Below, piece after piece: positions 21,859 to 34,967 of a stretch of DNA of 64,000 nt (its first letter is position 1; each line of letters begins with the position of its first letter). Both the position numbers and the translations under genes were made by a program. Source of the stretch: Linanthus parryae (taxonomy: Eukaryota > Streptophyta > Magnoliopsida > Ericales > Polemoniaceae); contig JALGPY010000006.1 in assembly GCA_023055425.1 (NCBI GenBank), positions 69,286,127 through 69,350,126 on the forward strand. Reading direction: 5' to 3'. The notes under the pieces were generated by a model. It was not told where the DNA came from and ran no database searches. It saw nothing but the letters and a program-made list of their open reading frames with translations.

Positions 21859-23638
21859 ATGGAGCGCAAATCAGCCAGGATTCAACAACAGGGTAAGCCT
21901 TCTGCTTGATCTAAGAAGAGGGCTAACAAGAAGGAGAAGGTCATAATTTCTGACTCGGATTCAGAAGGAACACAGAGTTTTCATGAAGCTTCACCTCCTG
22001 CAAAGAAGATCAGAACAGAGAAAGGAGATGAAGGTTCAAGTGTTGATCCACAGAAGGAGACATAGGTACAGGGTGATGATCAGTCTAGGTTAGACAAGAA
22101 GAAAGGGGGAGACAAGAAAAATCCAGGTGAAGAAGAAAAGGGGAAGTCTGCTAAGGAAGGAAAAAAGAAATATGCTGAAGAAGAACCAGAGAAGGATAAA
22201 CCTGCTGAGAAGAAATCAAGGGTTAAGCATGTTGCTGCTTCAACCAAAAAGGGTTATCAAGGTAAAAATGCACTACCTTCTGATTGGTTTATTAGTTCAG
22301 ATGTTAGGAAAGTTTGGATGCAAGGGTATGCATCTTCTAAGGTTGCTTTTTGTAGTTTGATTTATGAGGAGTTACTAGACAAGTTGGAAATTGACTGTTC
22401 GAGGAAGTTAAGAGAATCTGCAGTTTGGAAGGTTTTAAACCCTAGTTCTAAAGCTTATCCTAGGCTAACTAGGTTGTTTTACCTGAATTTGGTCCAAGAA
22501 GGGGAAGAGAAGTTGGTGTTAACCTCTAAGGTAGCTGGAATAGATTTAAGGCTAGACCATAGGGCTTTTGCCAAGGTCTTGGGCATTCCTAGGAAGTTTA
22601 ATGTTGCTGATCATCCTGATAGGAAGAATGTCTAGAAAAAGACAAATCCATGTTCTTCATAGATGATATTCCTACTGGTCCCAAACAGTTGACACACTCT
22701 GTGCTCAACTGTGAAGCTAAAATTTTGTTCACAATTCTGATGAGAAATGTTATTCCTAGGGAAAACTCAAGAGCATTGGTAACAGATAAGGTACTCATCC
22801 TGATGTACTTGATATGTTAAGGGTTTGATATTTATCTACCAACAGTGATCATGGAGCATATGATCTACTATGCTACCAGAACCAGAAACCATCCTCTTCC
22901 ATATGCCAACCTACTACCTCTTTTCTTTGAACATTTTGAGGTACCTGTGAAAGGAGAGGAGAAGATAAATGGTGGATTTGGGTTGATTGATGAGCCTACT
23001 TTACAAACCATTGGTGTGGTTCAGACAAGAAAGGGACATTGGAAGTTTTATTCAGAGTTTTCTAAAGCTGAGCTTGAGGATAAGAATTTTATCAAACCTA
23101 AGGGGGCTACAACATCAAGGGGACAAGCTAATGAGGATTATTCTCAATTGGTTGATAAGTTTGAAGAACAGCAAGTTGAGATTGAAGATCTTAGACAGAG
23201 GCTATTTGACTTGTCTCAGAGTTTAATCAGTTCAAAGCTTTGATGGGTGTGATGAATGGTAAGCTGGATGTAATCATCAAAGGCTTGAATCTGGAGAAAA
23301 TTCCTTCTGCTACTAGTCCTGACACTAGTGTTGATTCAGATGAGAGGCTAGGAGATTTCTTGAAGAAGAAGATGAAGAAGCCTATTCAAGTTGTGCTCAC
23401 ATCAAAGGATCTATATGAGAAAACTGATGATGAGGAAGCTTAAGAAGACACAGGTGTTGATGCAGCTACATAGGGTGATTCTGTGCAAGTCAAGGACAAG
23501 AAAGTGGATGAAATCATTGATGAAGTTGTTGCTGAAGTGGATGCTGAACAGGAAGAGCTTCATTCTACAGAAGAAGCTGAAAGTGATGAAGATATTGGAG
23601 AAGGCTCAGAGAAAGGCCAAGCATCAAAGAAGAAGTGA
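21859..23638 (+). pseudogene. Decayed env-like (third) ORF of Sirevirus F
   Basis: It starts at ATG 21859 (MERKSARIQQQ), at the place of B's ORF start (55082). Homology to B's ORF runs through YPRLTRLFYLNL (near 22455) and PLPYANLLPLFFEHFEVP (near 22895), with an acidic Lys/Glu tail after 23250. It is broken by several stops (e.g. TGA near 21908, TAG near 22062, TAG near 22632, TGA near 23241) and by frame changes. At least two stops fit C-to-T change of CGA or CAG. Once a ~500-residue protein, it is not functional here. Confidence 0.75.
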
Positions 23639-23665
23639 CGACTTGTGAAAGCCAAAGCCTTGATC

Positions 23666-23790
<125 letters not shown>

Positions 23791-24195
23791 TCTTCTCTTT
23801 TTTCTGATCTCAATGCCTAGACATTCAGTAGGAGCTAGTTTTTTTTAATAAATTTTTGTTAAGACTCTGAGTAATGATCCAACCTTTCTTCACCTTTATT
23901 TGATGAAAGTCAAAAAGGGGGAGAAGGTTATGTGATTTTGATTTGATGTGATTTTGTACTGCTTAAGATTTTTTACTGCTTAAGGTTTAATCAGTTGGTT
24001 ATGTGAATCAATTGGTTATGTGTTATGTGAATCAGTTGGTTATGTGAATCAGTTTTTTATGTATGTGATATTAGGTGGTATTTTCTTTGTGTTATTTGTT
24101 TAGATTCTGCAAATTCTGGTATCTAATTCTAAGAAAACAAGTTGCAGGGATATTTACACAAGATTATGGTTTTTGTCTTTCATCAAGTGGGAGAT

Positions 24196-25680
24196 TGTTG
24201 ATTCAAGACTTCTAAGTGTGTTTTGTAAGTAATCATTTAGAGTGATGAAAGACAAAGTATCCTTAAGTCATCAAGGCTCCAAGGCCTTGAGATATTGATC
24301 AAAGCCTCAAAGCCTTGACAACTGCTATCTTATGAAATGTGATCTGACAACCTTGTGTTGCAGGTGTTTAATCTGATGTTTAAGATCATATATTTGTTGA
24401 AAATATTCTTGTTATCTATTCTTTATATGTCTAACATATTGAAGATATCATTATTAGAGTGAATTAAAGAACTCTTGTGTTACAGTTGAAAAGCTGTGAA
24501 GGATGTTCAGAGCTCCAAGGCCTTGAGATATGCCTTGAGCTGCTTCCACAGGCCTAACTTGACTCTCTCTTGCAGGATTTGGTCTTTGTTATTATGATTT
24601 TTTAATGACTTTTACAAGTCTTAAATTGGTTTGTGTTGGTTTATATGATTTTTTGTTAATTAGGTTATTTATTTGATTCAGTTTTATTTATAAACTGAAT
24701 ATCCAAACAGACTTAGTGCTGTTATGTATTTGGATTTGTTGCTGTTCTTAATGTTATTGCAGGTTTTTCAAACGTTCAATCTTATCACAACAAACTCCAA
24801 AGGATATATACTCAGAGCTGTTTTGAAATGCAGTTGGAAAGGATGAGGATTTGCAGGAACAGAGATCCTAAAATCTCTCATTCAGTTGCTGGAAGTAGAT
24901 AAAAGACTGGTTTGAATTTGAAAGTACATAGAAGATTACAGAGAACAGAAATCAGAGGGATAGAAGGAGAGATACATTCGTGGAAGATCAGACCAACAAT
25001 CCTCACAACTTCAAGCTTCAATCACTGCTTTCAGAAGATCAATCATTCCAGTTTTCCTGAAGAACACATCCAGGATTTCTCAGGTGATTCTTCTACTGTG
25101 TTCTTCTATTGTACCTTAATCTGCTTATCTTATGTATATCTTATACCAAATAAAACCTAGTGGTTAGTTGTTCAAGTGAAAAACAAGAGGTTCTTGTTAG
25201 CTCAAAAATAAGTAGCTGATACTAGATAGTTTTGGAACCACAAGCTGTATAAGTGTAAGGGAGTTCACTTAGGCTTGAAGATCTAGGGCTGTTTCTGTGT
25301 GAGTAATAAGAAGTGTTTGCCCAATCCTGGTGGGATTAGATCCCTCAGGCAGAGATTAGGTCCATTGGGACTGAACTCTGTAAATTTCCCTGTGTTGTTT
25401 ACTTTACAGTTTAACCATTTATTCTTTCAAGTGATCTAGTTTACAAACTATTTGGAACTGCTACTAGTTCAAGGCCTTGAAGCTTTCTTTTTTACTTAGT
25501 AAGTTTCTGATCAGTTTACAAAATCTCAAGGCCTTGAGATTTCTATCTTTTACTTGCATCACTTTGTTAAATTCTGTGTTTTAACAAAAAGTTCCCATAC
25601 TCTATTCACCCCCCCCCCCCTTTCTAGAGTATTTTGGTCCTGTATTTAGTCTACATTACAAACTTTCAAGTTCTTAATCA
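24196..25680 (+). repeat. 3' LTR of Sirevirus F
   Basis: It follows a purine tract. It is related to the LTRs of B in its 3' part (same ttctagagta...actttca end) and holds CAAGGCCTTGA-type palindromes at both ends. The exact ends are uncertain: the start could be 24196 or 24199, and the end 25668 or 25680. TGATT...AATCA would be a good pair for 24199-25680. No partner LTR is in the window. Confidence 0.65.
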
Positions 25681-26178
25681 ATAATGGAGAAACTAGGTAA
25701 TCTCATAGATAACCGGGGCTGCAAACGATTTCAGGATAATCTGAATAAAAAGTTAATTTAGTCTAACTAAGCCGTGTACTAGCACTGACCATCTCATATC
25801 GGTCTCAGGTCTTTTTACGTCAATGTACACCTAGGGTCCTTTCAGTCCACCTATGTCTACCGGTCCGTTCTAGCAGGTTTCCTACTGATATGCTAACGGG
25901 TCCTGTCGGTCCACCGTCTCATAGAACAGCTGAATAATCCTACTAAGTCTACCCACACTAGCCAATCCTAACACTTGTCCTTTCGGTCTCAATGGATAGG
26001 ATTGATGTTCATATCATCCTAGCTAGATAAAGTCACTCTCGTGCACTCACTAACTAAAGAGTACATGAAAAATTAATATAGAACATCACTAACAATTAAG
26101 CATGAAGCATATAATGGACAAAACCCTACTTCATGATTATTAGTTCATCTCCTACTCGTGTCAATAGACTATGATTAC
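25681..26178 (-). mobile_element. Element E: Athila-like LTR, left piece
   Basis: It resembles the reverse complement of the D LTR: the cggtcc/ctcggtccacc words near 25860-25915 match D's gaccgagagg series. It is interrupted by B at 26178/26179 and continues at 58414. Its own left end is lost where F joins. No genes. Confidence 0.6.
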
Positions 26179-27493
26179 TGAAAGCTCAGGTTGTTCAAGA
26201 CTTGATAGAGCTTGGCTATTTCAAGGCCTTGAAACAACTTTCAAAGCCTTGAATCAGCTTAAGAGGCTTGAAAATAGTCTTGGCTATTTTCGAGGCCTTG
26301 AAACTGGATTGAAAGCCTTGAAACTGTTAAACCTGAAAGCTTATTCTCAGGGGGATTTTTTCTGCTAACTCTTTGATCTAATTTATTATCTCTCTTGCAT
26401 ATGTTTGATTACTTGTTGATAGATGATGAAAGAAAAATTGTTTAACATGTTTTGAATCGTGCTATATCAACTGTTTGACCAAGATAATGCAGGAAATATT
26501 GTTTCTAAGTTTTGCAGGATTGTTTCCTAAACTAGATTGTTGCAGACTTGGAAACACTTGAAGACTTTGATCCTGTGATCAATCAGACGTGTTTGAAAGC
26601 TTCTCTTGATGGTTAAATGAAGGATTGCAACAAAATATCAGAAGATTGCAATCATTCAACCGTTGGAGAAGATCTCAACATAGTCAACCTCTGTTACCTA
26701 CAAAATAGGAAGGTTGTTGCTGAAAATATGGAGAGATTTGCAGAGTTGTTTGAAGTATTTAAAGAGCTCAAATACGAAGCAACAAACACACATTTCGAAA
26801 CGGAAAAATACAGAGAAAGAATTCTGGATTGAAAATCATCAAAGAAGTTCTTCATCTCTTCCAATCCATACACAGAAGTTCACTACATTTCACTGCAGTT
26901 TTTCTACTCTTAAGTGATCTTCTCTATAGAGCTATATTGATAGATCATTTTTGTATTATTTTCTACATTCATTCTCAAGTATTGTTCAAGGTGAACAATA
27001 TAGAATTCTTAGTTAATCAGTTAGCTAGAGCAGGTACTAGACAGGTTAAGGAAAACCACAAGCCGTAACAGAGTAAGGGAACTCTCTGTGCTTGAGTTCT
27101 AGGGCTTAGCTTTCGATTAATAAGAATTGAGTTGAAAATCCTGCAGGGATCTAATCCCTGAGGTAGAGACGTAGGTCCAAGTGGACTGAACTCTATAAAT
27201 CACTTGTCTTGTGCATTTTCAGTTCATATACTTTCAAAGCTTTGCAGCATACAAAAACTGTTTATTTTTTCAAGGGTTTGAACTTGTTTTCAAGGCCTTG
27301 AAAAATGCTTACTTGTTCTAAAACTTTCAGATGCATTTCAAAGGCTTGAACCTGTGTTCAAGGCCTTGAAATTCATTGTCTGAACTAGTTCTTCTACTTG
27401 TTAGCTAGTTTTCTAAAAAGTTGGCATACTCTATTCAACCCCCCCCTTCTAGAGTATCTTAGTTGCTTATACATCTGCATACTCACACTTTCA
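26179..27493 (+). repeat. 5' LTR of Sirevirus B
   Basis: 1315 bp. It carries the palindrome TTCAAGGCCTTGAA and close variants in pairs: 26220 and 26240, 26289 and 26309, 27269 and 27289, 27337 and 27357. Within each pair the starts are exactly 20 bp apart. Confidence 0.93.
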
Positions 27494-27495
27494 AT

Positions 27496-27507
27496 TGGTA
27501 TCTGAGC
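27496..27507 (+). other. Primer-binding site of B
   Basis: TGGTATCTGAGC, one base different from the tRNA-iMet form TGGTATCAGAGC, two bases after the LTR. Confidence 0.8.
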
Positions 27508-27543
27508 TTGTATCACTGTATAAGATGTAACCATCTGGTGATC

Positions 27544-27769
27544 ATGAGTACTACAGGTGATGGTGGTTTCTCACAGGGAAGAGCTGCTAACAAACCTCCT
27601 CTATTCTGTGGAGATTCATGAAAATGTTTATCATTGATCAAGATCTAGAGCTTTGGTCCATTATCCAAAATGGACCTCATGCTTTCTATACAGAAAAAGA
27701 TGGGATCCGAACTCCCCAAACAGAAGACTCACTCTCCTCTTCTGAATTAGAGCAAGTTTCTAAGAACTA
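27544..27769 (+). pseudogene. Sirevirus B gag, N-terminal part
   Basis: Starts MSTTGDGGFSQG at ATG 27544 and hits TGA within 30 codons. The frame then resumes at 27618 with MKMFIIDQDLELW, so a few bases are missing just before the conserved Trp-containing stretch. It ends at the insertion of C. Codon phase is kept across C: the Asn-Tyr codons at 27765-27769 are completed at 36737. Confidence 0.85.
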
Positions 27770-29546
27770 TGACACGAATCAACTGCAAGTGTACAGCCGT
27801 CGTGTGTGGTAATATCCGGAAATCAGAGTTTATAGAATCCCAAGAGACTTCTTGTAAACTAGTTATTGTTCTTAACCTTGTGTGGGCAAAGCGCGTTGAT
27901 TTTGTTTGCTAAATCCTACTAAAATTAAAAGACAGATATCTCAATTAATTAGGTTAATGACTTCACGATTAACGAATAATGATTTTTACGAGTTACTTAA
28001 TAGGCTGACAAGTCAGGATATCTCTACAGGTACACTAGAGAATTCACACCACTAAGGATTTATATTTTTAGTAACACGAATACGTTCAATTTAGCCAAAC
28101 GAGCACAATTACTTTGAAAATTCCTCAACCAAAGACTGTATTTAAACTCTCGTATCTAATTCCTCTAGCCTACTCAAATTTAAATACGCATTAAGATCTT
28201 GTGTTCTACTCTCAGTTCTTAGCCAACTAGCAAGATTCCTCAACCCTAGATACAGCTAGTGCACGATTCAAGTTCCGGAAATAAACATTGATTCCTCTAA
28301 CGTTCATAACCTAAATCAATCCTATTGCTACGCCTAACAATAAGAAAGAATGATTAAAATCATAAATCGCACATAACTAAACAAAACACATTCAATTAAG
28401 CTTAATAGCATGAAACCAAATCCATAAATCACCAAAACGTGGTGTCAAACCCTAGCTCCCTACGAGATATCCCGAATTAAGGATTTAGCTACTAAAACAC
28501 ATGATCAAAGTACAAAGTTTCATGATCATAAACCAAAAACTAGAGAGAGTGAAGAGAAAAGATCAAACAAAGCGTCTCCCAAGCTCCCCGTAGCTCCAAG
28601 AACTTGTCTCCAACTCAAAGATACTGAAATATATGCCCTAACCCGTTCTAATATGTTTCCATAGTGTTTAGATGAAGTTCCAAGTAACTGCACAAAAGCC
28701 CCAACGTTTCTGCTGCTCCTGTCGTTCTCTTCGCACGAAGAGAATTTGTCTTCGTGCGAAGACTGTTCTTCTTCGTGCGAAAGTCTTCCTATTTTGAGAC
28801 TGCAAGCATGTTCAAGAAGACTTTCCGAATTTTGGCTAAGTAAAGTCTTCGTGCGAAGACACATTGTCTTCGTGCGAAGACCCTGTAGCTCCAGGATTCT
28901 TGTTTGTCTTCAATGGTCCATAACTTTTTCGTCCGATGTCCGTTTTAGCTCCGTGACCCGCCGTTAGAAAGCTCTTTGAATCTACTCCTAATTGCCACCG
29001 ATCTCACTTCCATCTTCAATGTAGAATCCAAAATATCATTAATTTTCTCTAAAACATCCTGGAAAGGCAACGAAGCTTTTTGAAAAGCAAATAAGGACCC
29101 GGATTTTGATCCCGAACTCCGATGAATGTGATTTTTGCACCTTTGGATTCTTTCGCGACGTAGACTTTGCTCATGCAGATAAATTCCCGTTTCTGGATAG
29201 TTTTCTCGTTTTTATCAATTATTGCCCAAATTTGGCGAAAACATCCAAAACGTGCCAAATTCGCCTTTTCTTCTATTCCGAAGCTCGTTTCTTCTCTCCA
29301 ATTATTCTCGCATGCGTAATTCCTGTCAAACAACAACACGAACACTACCGCGAAGATAAAATGTGATAAATTATCAAAATCATACTCAAAACCATTAAAA
29401 AACGCCCGGATTGTACTTTAAAGCTAAAAAACATCCAAATGTGCATCATTTTCATATTTTGGCTCAAATTTTGTCACTTTGCACCGAAACGCTCTCAAAT
29501 AACAATATAAAGTGTATATAAGATAACTCTTATTAAGGAGTTATCA
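27770..29546 (-). repeat. 3' LTR of element C
   Basis: 1777 bp. Palindrome cluster 28728-28880 with five copies of TCTTCG(TG/CA)CGAAGA or near variants, starting at 28728, 28749, 28770, 28846 and 28867, 21 bp apart within groups. It differs from the other LTR by scattered substitutions and by one extra palindrome unit of 21 bp. Confidence 0.92.
28728..28880. repeat. Phased 14-bp palindromes in the LTR of C
   Basis: Five TCTTCG-TG-CGAAGA-type palindromes (one has two mismatches). The centre distance is 21 bp within the group of three and within the pair. In element orientation they lie about 95 bp upstream of a TATATTT box. The same cluster with four copies lies at about 35924-36057. Confidence 0.9.
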
Positions 29547-32265
29547 AATATCCCCACACTTGCCATTTCCGCGTCCCGAGCAAAGTCTCATCTACTGCAT
29601 CTAAGTATCTAATAGCCAAACAAACTCAAACGACTCTAACATGACTCAAGACACAAACAATGCAGCAAGATGATGCAAATGCAATTCTAGACTCGATCTT
29701 AGAACATAAAACAGAAATCACTTCTTTTTGGGAGATCAGGCAATTTCAATCCACTACAGACCAGTGCTCATGAATGCTGAAAAACTTAGGCAAGAGGTGT
29801 GAATCACAACTAAACTCGACAACAAGTAATTCCCCATAGTTAGTATAGTAAGATTAACTTTACTATAAAGAACAACTTACCTCTTCATGTGTGCTGATAA
29901 AAATAAGAGGCTAACCAAGGCTAAGCCACATTCATAGTGCGAGCTCCTATTCCGCTAATGGTCAAATACGATGAGGCTTAAGGACAAAAAGGATATAACT
30001 TATATGAAGCAAAAATTCTTAAGCGTCACATAAGCTCACCAAACCCCATATCTCACACACCCTCACCCTGATGATAGGAATCCACAACCCGAATCTCACC
30101 GAATCCGGCCCTCAATCCCCTCAAACCCCGGTACCATGTCAATCCCGTGGCCGTCAAAGCAAATAATGTGCAAAACTCATCTTTGTCTTCAATCCGGAAC
30201 TAATAACTTTCACCACTCGATTTTCAATAAACACAACTTTATTTCTTTCTCTCCTTTTTTCTCTCTTTTCTTTTTTTTTTCTATAATTTTTTTTGTCTTT
30301 TTTTTTTCTTTCTCTCAATCAAATATCAATACGATCAAATAAATCTGAGTGGCCCTCCTTCCAGAATCAAGAAATAATAATCATGTTATGGGGAGAGAAT
30401 AGAAGAACTGATGGATGAGTATCACGAATAAAATTCATCTCCCCTAACTCAATAAAATACACGGTGTCACCAAACAAAGCTGCAAGCCAATCAAAGCACG
30501 TGTGTGGAGGTGGAGTCATCAAAAGCACAATATCTATGTCCGTAGTCAAATGTCGACACCCCCACACTAGAATATTGTCATGTCCCCTCTCAAGTAGTCA
30601 AACAAGATATGTCATGTGCCTAATCCAACCGAACCTCCTACACCAAAATGATAGAAATCCAGTACCTAGCACATTCCACCAGTTAAGTACAACCAACCCA
30701 TTTGGTGCGGATTAGACGTCACACACTCAGGCTCTCCACTACTGTGTCCATGGTGTAATGACATGGAACACCGCCACACCTTAGTGTGCAAGCCAACTAA
30801 CTCACCCTGTCATCCCCTCGTAGATATCAAATGAAGCACATGCGATATGTAGAACTCACAAATATATGTAATGAAGCACTCCCTCAACTACCCCCCTCAA
30901 CTACTGCTCTCTCGTGACGCTCTAGGAAGGTGATTCTAAATGATATATGATGAAGGCCAAGAATCGTCTCCCTAGGTCAAAGAGGCTAACAATGAATCCA
31001 AGGATCAATTATGGTATACTAGTGGTCTTACAAGGTAAGATCTACAAAGCAGTGAGTGCTCTACTACACATCCTCGCACAGCTGTTCTGTGTGCCACTAC
31101 GAGGCGGGCTGGCGACTACCTAAGACGGACAACATGAACGTTCGACTTGTTTAGCAAACACCATGCTCAACTCTTTTAAGAGAAAAACAGCTCACACTCT
31201 AGCTTTTAAAATTTAATTTGGTTTGAAAATAGGTAGGCATTCCCGTAATGAGATTCTCTCTATACTTACTAGGGGGAACTAAAAATGTCACTCTCAGTCA
31301 AAATTCACACCTTATGCCGAAAGTCTTCACATCTCGCTAAATCAACCAAGTCTAAGCTTCTCTCAATTGCCTTTTCTCAAAATTTTCAATTATTTTCAAT
31401 TTTCTATTTTTTTATGGATATTCTATTTTTTTCATTTTTTTAATAAGATCCTAACTCTATATGCAAGGCTTTGACTCGAAAAATGTGACTCTACACAATT
31501 TACTTTGTTGGTGGGTAGACTCAATTATGTAAAAGTGCAAACAAAATATAAACTAATCTACACAATACGACAATATAAATAAAAACTCAACACAAACCAC
31601 TGTCTCTACACACAATACAATCTAAACACATTCTACATGTGACTGGCTATGCAAGACAAATATCAGCCAGTAGACAGTTAAACCACCCCACATTGAATGC
31701 TTCGTTGTCCTCAACGAACTTAGAGTTTATGCAAGAAGACTCAGTAATCAGCTGTGTAGGCCAGTAGATGAGATAGAGCATGACATATATAATAAAAGTG
31801 ACACAAAATCCAGCGAAAGAAAAAGATACTCACAACCACCTAAAGGGTGGGGACGAAATCGCGCCAAGCAGTCCCCAAGAACAGTAGTGGAGCCACCATG
31901 CCCCTCTAAAGTCAGTGTGTACTCGAACACCGGGGTCGACTGCCTCCTCTGCTAAAATATGTGTCTGAAGAATCCCCAACTCGCCAATGGAAGCCCCTTT
32001 GAAGGTCATGTGTGCCATGGCACACCAGGGTAGACTCTCCCATATCCTGCTCAAATTTGTCACTAGGAAACATCATTAGTCCCTCTCTCTCTTATCTATC
32101 CACAATAAAGAAACAAAATACACGCAACTGTATTAAAAACTAACTCCCTAAATTAACGCAATAAGTAGGTTGGGTAGCCTAACAACAAGCGCCGTGTAAT
32201 TTAAGGTTGACGACCCGGCCCAGGTACCTCAAAGAATGTTAAGGAGGTCTAGCAAGCGGTGCCTC
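29547..32265 (-). other. 3' non-coding region of C
   Basis: Starts next to the LTR with a purine tract on the minus strand (GTGTGGGGATATT, 29547-29562). It has a T-rich stretch (30240-30315) and no frame I can support. It is similar in layout to the region downstream of the third ORF in D, but no third ORF remains. Confidence 0.7.
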
Positions 32266-33000
32266 CTACTTCAATTTCTTGCCCTTAATGTTTTGCACCA
32301 CATCATGCGCACACACCCGATTTGCCTTCTTTTCTGATTCGAGTGGATCGGGCTGCAACACTGTCGGTAACCCAAGAGAAGGATCCACACTATCTTCTCT
32401 CAACTTGATCATAGCCAACTTATTCTTCCCCTTGCCCGGAACAAATGCCTTGAAAACCAGTGATGAATCTAGAGCCTTAATAGTCAACTCCTCAGTCTCT
32501 AGATCCACATTTGCGCGCATTGTCTTCAAAAGCGGTCTTCCAAAGATAAGTGTAACATCGCGATCCTCCTTGATATCCAATATCACAAAGTCAGCAGGAA
32601 AGACAAATGCACCCACTTTAACTAGCAAGTTCTCGATCACCCCCTTTGCTGTAACAATTGAATTGTCTGCCAATTTTAGACCCATCTTCACTGGGGTTGG
32701 CGCACCAATGCCCAATCTCTGGAATAGGGACAATGGAATGAGATTAATACTCGCGCCCAGATCACAAAGACCATGCATATGATATCCACCCCCGAGAGTG
32801 CAGCCTAGAATGACACTACCTGGATCTCTCATCTTAGGAATGTCTCTCTGAACCACTGTACTACATGTCTCTATCAACTTTACCGTAGCATAAGGGTGTA
32901 TGCTTCTATTTCCCCATAAGCTTTCCTTCAAGAATTTCTTGTACCTGGGCATCTGAGCAAGTGCTTCTACAAGAGGAATGTTGATAGCAATTGTTTGCAT
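32266..33000 (-). CDS. Element C protease domain
   Basis: An open frame of 244 residues. An Athila-type retropepsin with CDLGASINLIPLSLF as the active-site loop (~77-91), then GVIENLLVKVG, PADFVILDI and FGRPLL (~116-155). It aligns with the protease segment in D's pol frame (loop near 44459). It ends in KKLK and a stop, after which no RT follows. Upstream the gag-protease frame is broken by stops, so a fused product is unlikely now. Function would be processing of gag. Confidence 0.82.
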   Translation of the reverse strand: MQTIAINIPLVEALAQMPRYKKFLKESLWGNRSIHPYATVKLIETCSTVVQRDIPKMRDPGSVILGCTLGGGYHMHGLCDLGASINLIPLSLFQRLGIGAPTPVKMGLKLADNSIVTAKGVIENLLVKVGAFVFPADFVILDIKEDRDVTLIFGRPLLKTMRANVDLETEELTIKALDSSLVFKAFVPGKGKNKLAMIKLREDSVDPSLGLPTVLQPDPLESEKKANRVCAHDVVQNIKGKKLK

Positions 33001-34571
33001 ATATCCATAGATCTCCCAATGTGTTCCTCATCATTCCTCTTTATTGCCGCCGGATATGGTATACGTGGCTCATAAGTAGCCGGATCTGGAGTGCTCTTGG
33101 ACTCTTCTTTCTTCTCAACCGTGTCCTTTGATTAAGGGAATCACGTCCTTGGGCAACTCTTCACCCAATTCCTTCTATGTAGCTTTTGTAACTTCAGCTC
33201 TCGCATGGCTAGGATATGGAGGATCCTGAGTAGTAATGCCACTGCTAGTAGTAATAGCTTTGAGCTGCTCAGTGGGAGGAATGGTATTAGAAGGAAGCAT
33301 ACCTGGTGGAAATTTATCATTCTGATTCACAATCTGCCCAATCTGAGTCTCGTGGCTCATAAGTGTGGCTTGCATAGAGACAATCGTGCTCTCCATCCTG
33401 TCTTGATTAGCAATCAAATTTCTCAACAACGCGTTTGTCAATTGCTCTTCTTGTCGTGGAGCCTCCTGCTGTTCCTGGTATGACGTACTTGGCTGATGAC
33501 CCGGTGCATATAACCCACTGTTAGGGTTGGCATAGCTAAAGTTGGGGTGATTGCGGTTGTTGGGATGATAAGTGTTAGTCCACTGCTGCTGTCGTGGTGG
33601 ACCAATGTAATTCACATCTTCTATGGAGCCATATCCCTGATTCTCATCCGCGAGTAACTCACCCATGGGCTTCACCTGTGATGGAGATTGCATGCCGTGA
33701 AATGCTGAGGTCATGGATTCCAGCTTTTGCTCCATAGACTCAATTTTGGTGACCAAAGCAACATCCCTAGGTCTCGTTTACCTACGGGTATCATACCTCG
33801 TAGTCTCTCTCTTGGCCACGTTGTTTAGAAGATCCTGAGCTCGTTGTGCCCCAAGTCCCATAAAGTTACCCCCAGCTAGCATATCTAACTGGTCAGTTGT
33901 CTCCTTGTATAATGCACTGTAGATATAATGGAGGAGCTTGTGCCATGGCTCCCCATGATTCGGACATCTACGGAGAATTTGGCTGAACTTCCTCCAAGCA
34001 TCTCCCAATGAGCTGTCTTCTTCCTGAGTGAAGTTTGCAATCTCGGCCATCTGCTGAGCGTCTCTGGATGGTGGTAAATACTTCCTCAGAAACTCATGAC
34101 AACAATCCGCCCATGTCACTATGTTCCCAGCTGGAATTTCAATAAGCACTTCTTGGATTTTCCAGATAAGGAGAAGGGAAACAGTAATAGCTTAACTGTT
34201 TCATCTGGAACTCGCTGGTCGTGCAGGGTTGATTTGATTTGCTCAAATACAAGTAGATGGTGGTTGGGATCATCTCCTGGAGCTCCGTTTAATGCGCACT
34301 CGTCACGAACCATATTAATCATATGATGGCGAAGCTCGAAGTGTTGTGCATTGATCTGTGGCCTGACAATGGTAGGTTGGTAACATGCGGGGGTAGTCCT
34401 GAAATAATCCACCATAGGGCGTTCTTCGATCTTAGCATTGTTGACCTGTGCCACCACATCCTGTGCATTATTCCCCCCATTATTATTGTTTCCCCCATTT
34501 TTGTTATTACCTCCATCGTTCCGAACTTGTACTCCCACACCAAGACGTGGTTGTGGATTTGGAGGGTTCAA
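33001..34571 (-). pseudogene. Element C gag, decayed
   Basis: Three pieces: 34571-34119 (N-terminus, MNPPNPQPRLG), 34149-33778 (gag core, WADCCHEFLRKYLPPSR) and 33756-33175 (linker with PPYPSHARAE, as in D). A one-base deletion in a Trp codon near 34148 causes the first frame change. A TAA near 33768 and several stops at 33001-33174 break the rest. It is homologous to D gag (42510-43412). Confidence 0.85.
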
Positions 34572-34943
34572 TCATGCCATAGCAGATTGCACCTCGGTCA
34601 AGTGAGCTCTGAGCTCCTCAGCTTCCCTTGCCCTATTTGCTGCATCTTCCACAGCTGCAACTCTAGCTGCTTCCGCATCCTGCATACCCTTGCGGTTCCT
34701 CTCAAACTCAGCTCTAGTTTCAGCATCCATGGTAACTGAGCTTGAATTCCTCTTGTCTCTACGCTGTGCTCGTAATAGGAATTACGGGTCTTCAAGTTTA
34801 GGATGCAAAGGCTGGTCTCTAACGCGGGACATGCACCGTACAAGCTAACCTGAAATCAGATATCACGCAAAACGTAGGTGAGTAATAGATATAAAAAAAA
34901 GTAAAATCCCTAAGGCTAAGAATTATAACTAATTTAGCTGAAG

Positions 34944-34961
34944 TCCCCGGCAACGGCGCCA
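34944..34961 (-). other. Primer-binding site of C (tRNA-Asp type)
   Basis: On the minus strand TGGCGCCGTTGCCGGGGA, six bases inside the 5' LTR. It is identical to the site in D. Confidence 0.93.
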
Positions 34962-34967
34962 AAAACT

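Noticed and set aside
26171..26368. 65-codon frame at the start of the B LTR
   Set aside because: It reads through palindrome variants in the LTR and begins before the LTR boundary.
28526..28967. Small frames on both strands in the C LTR (also 35898-36140)
   Set aside because: They overlap the palindrome cluster and the TATA region of the LTR and have no known domain.
30136..30715. Possible small genes in the 3' region of C
   Set aside because: Frames are short, T-rich or unrelated to any family, and the region aligns with non-coding parts of other Athila-like elements.
34944..34961. tRNA gene fragment
   Set aside because: The match is only the 18-nt primer-binding site next to an LTR; no cloverleaf is present. 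The same applies to 42372, 10563 and 20611.
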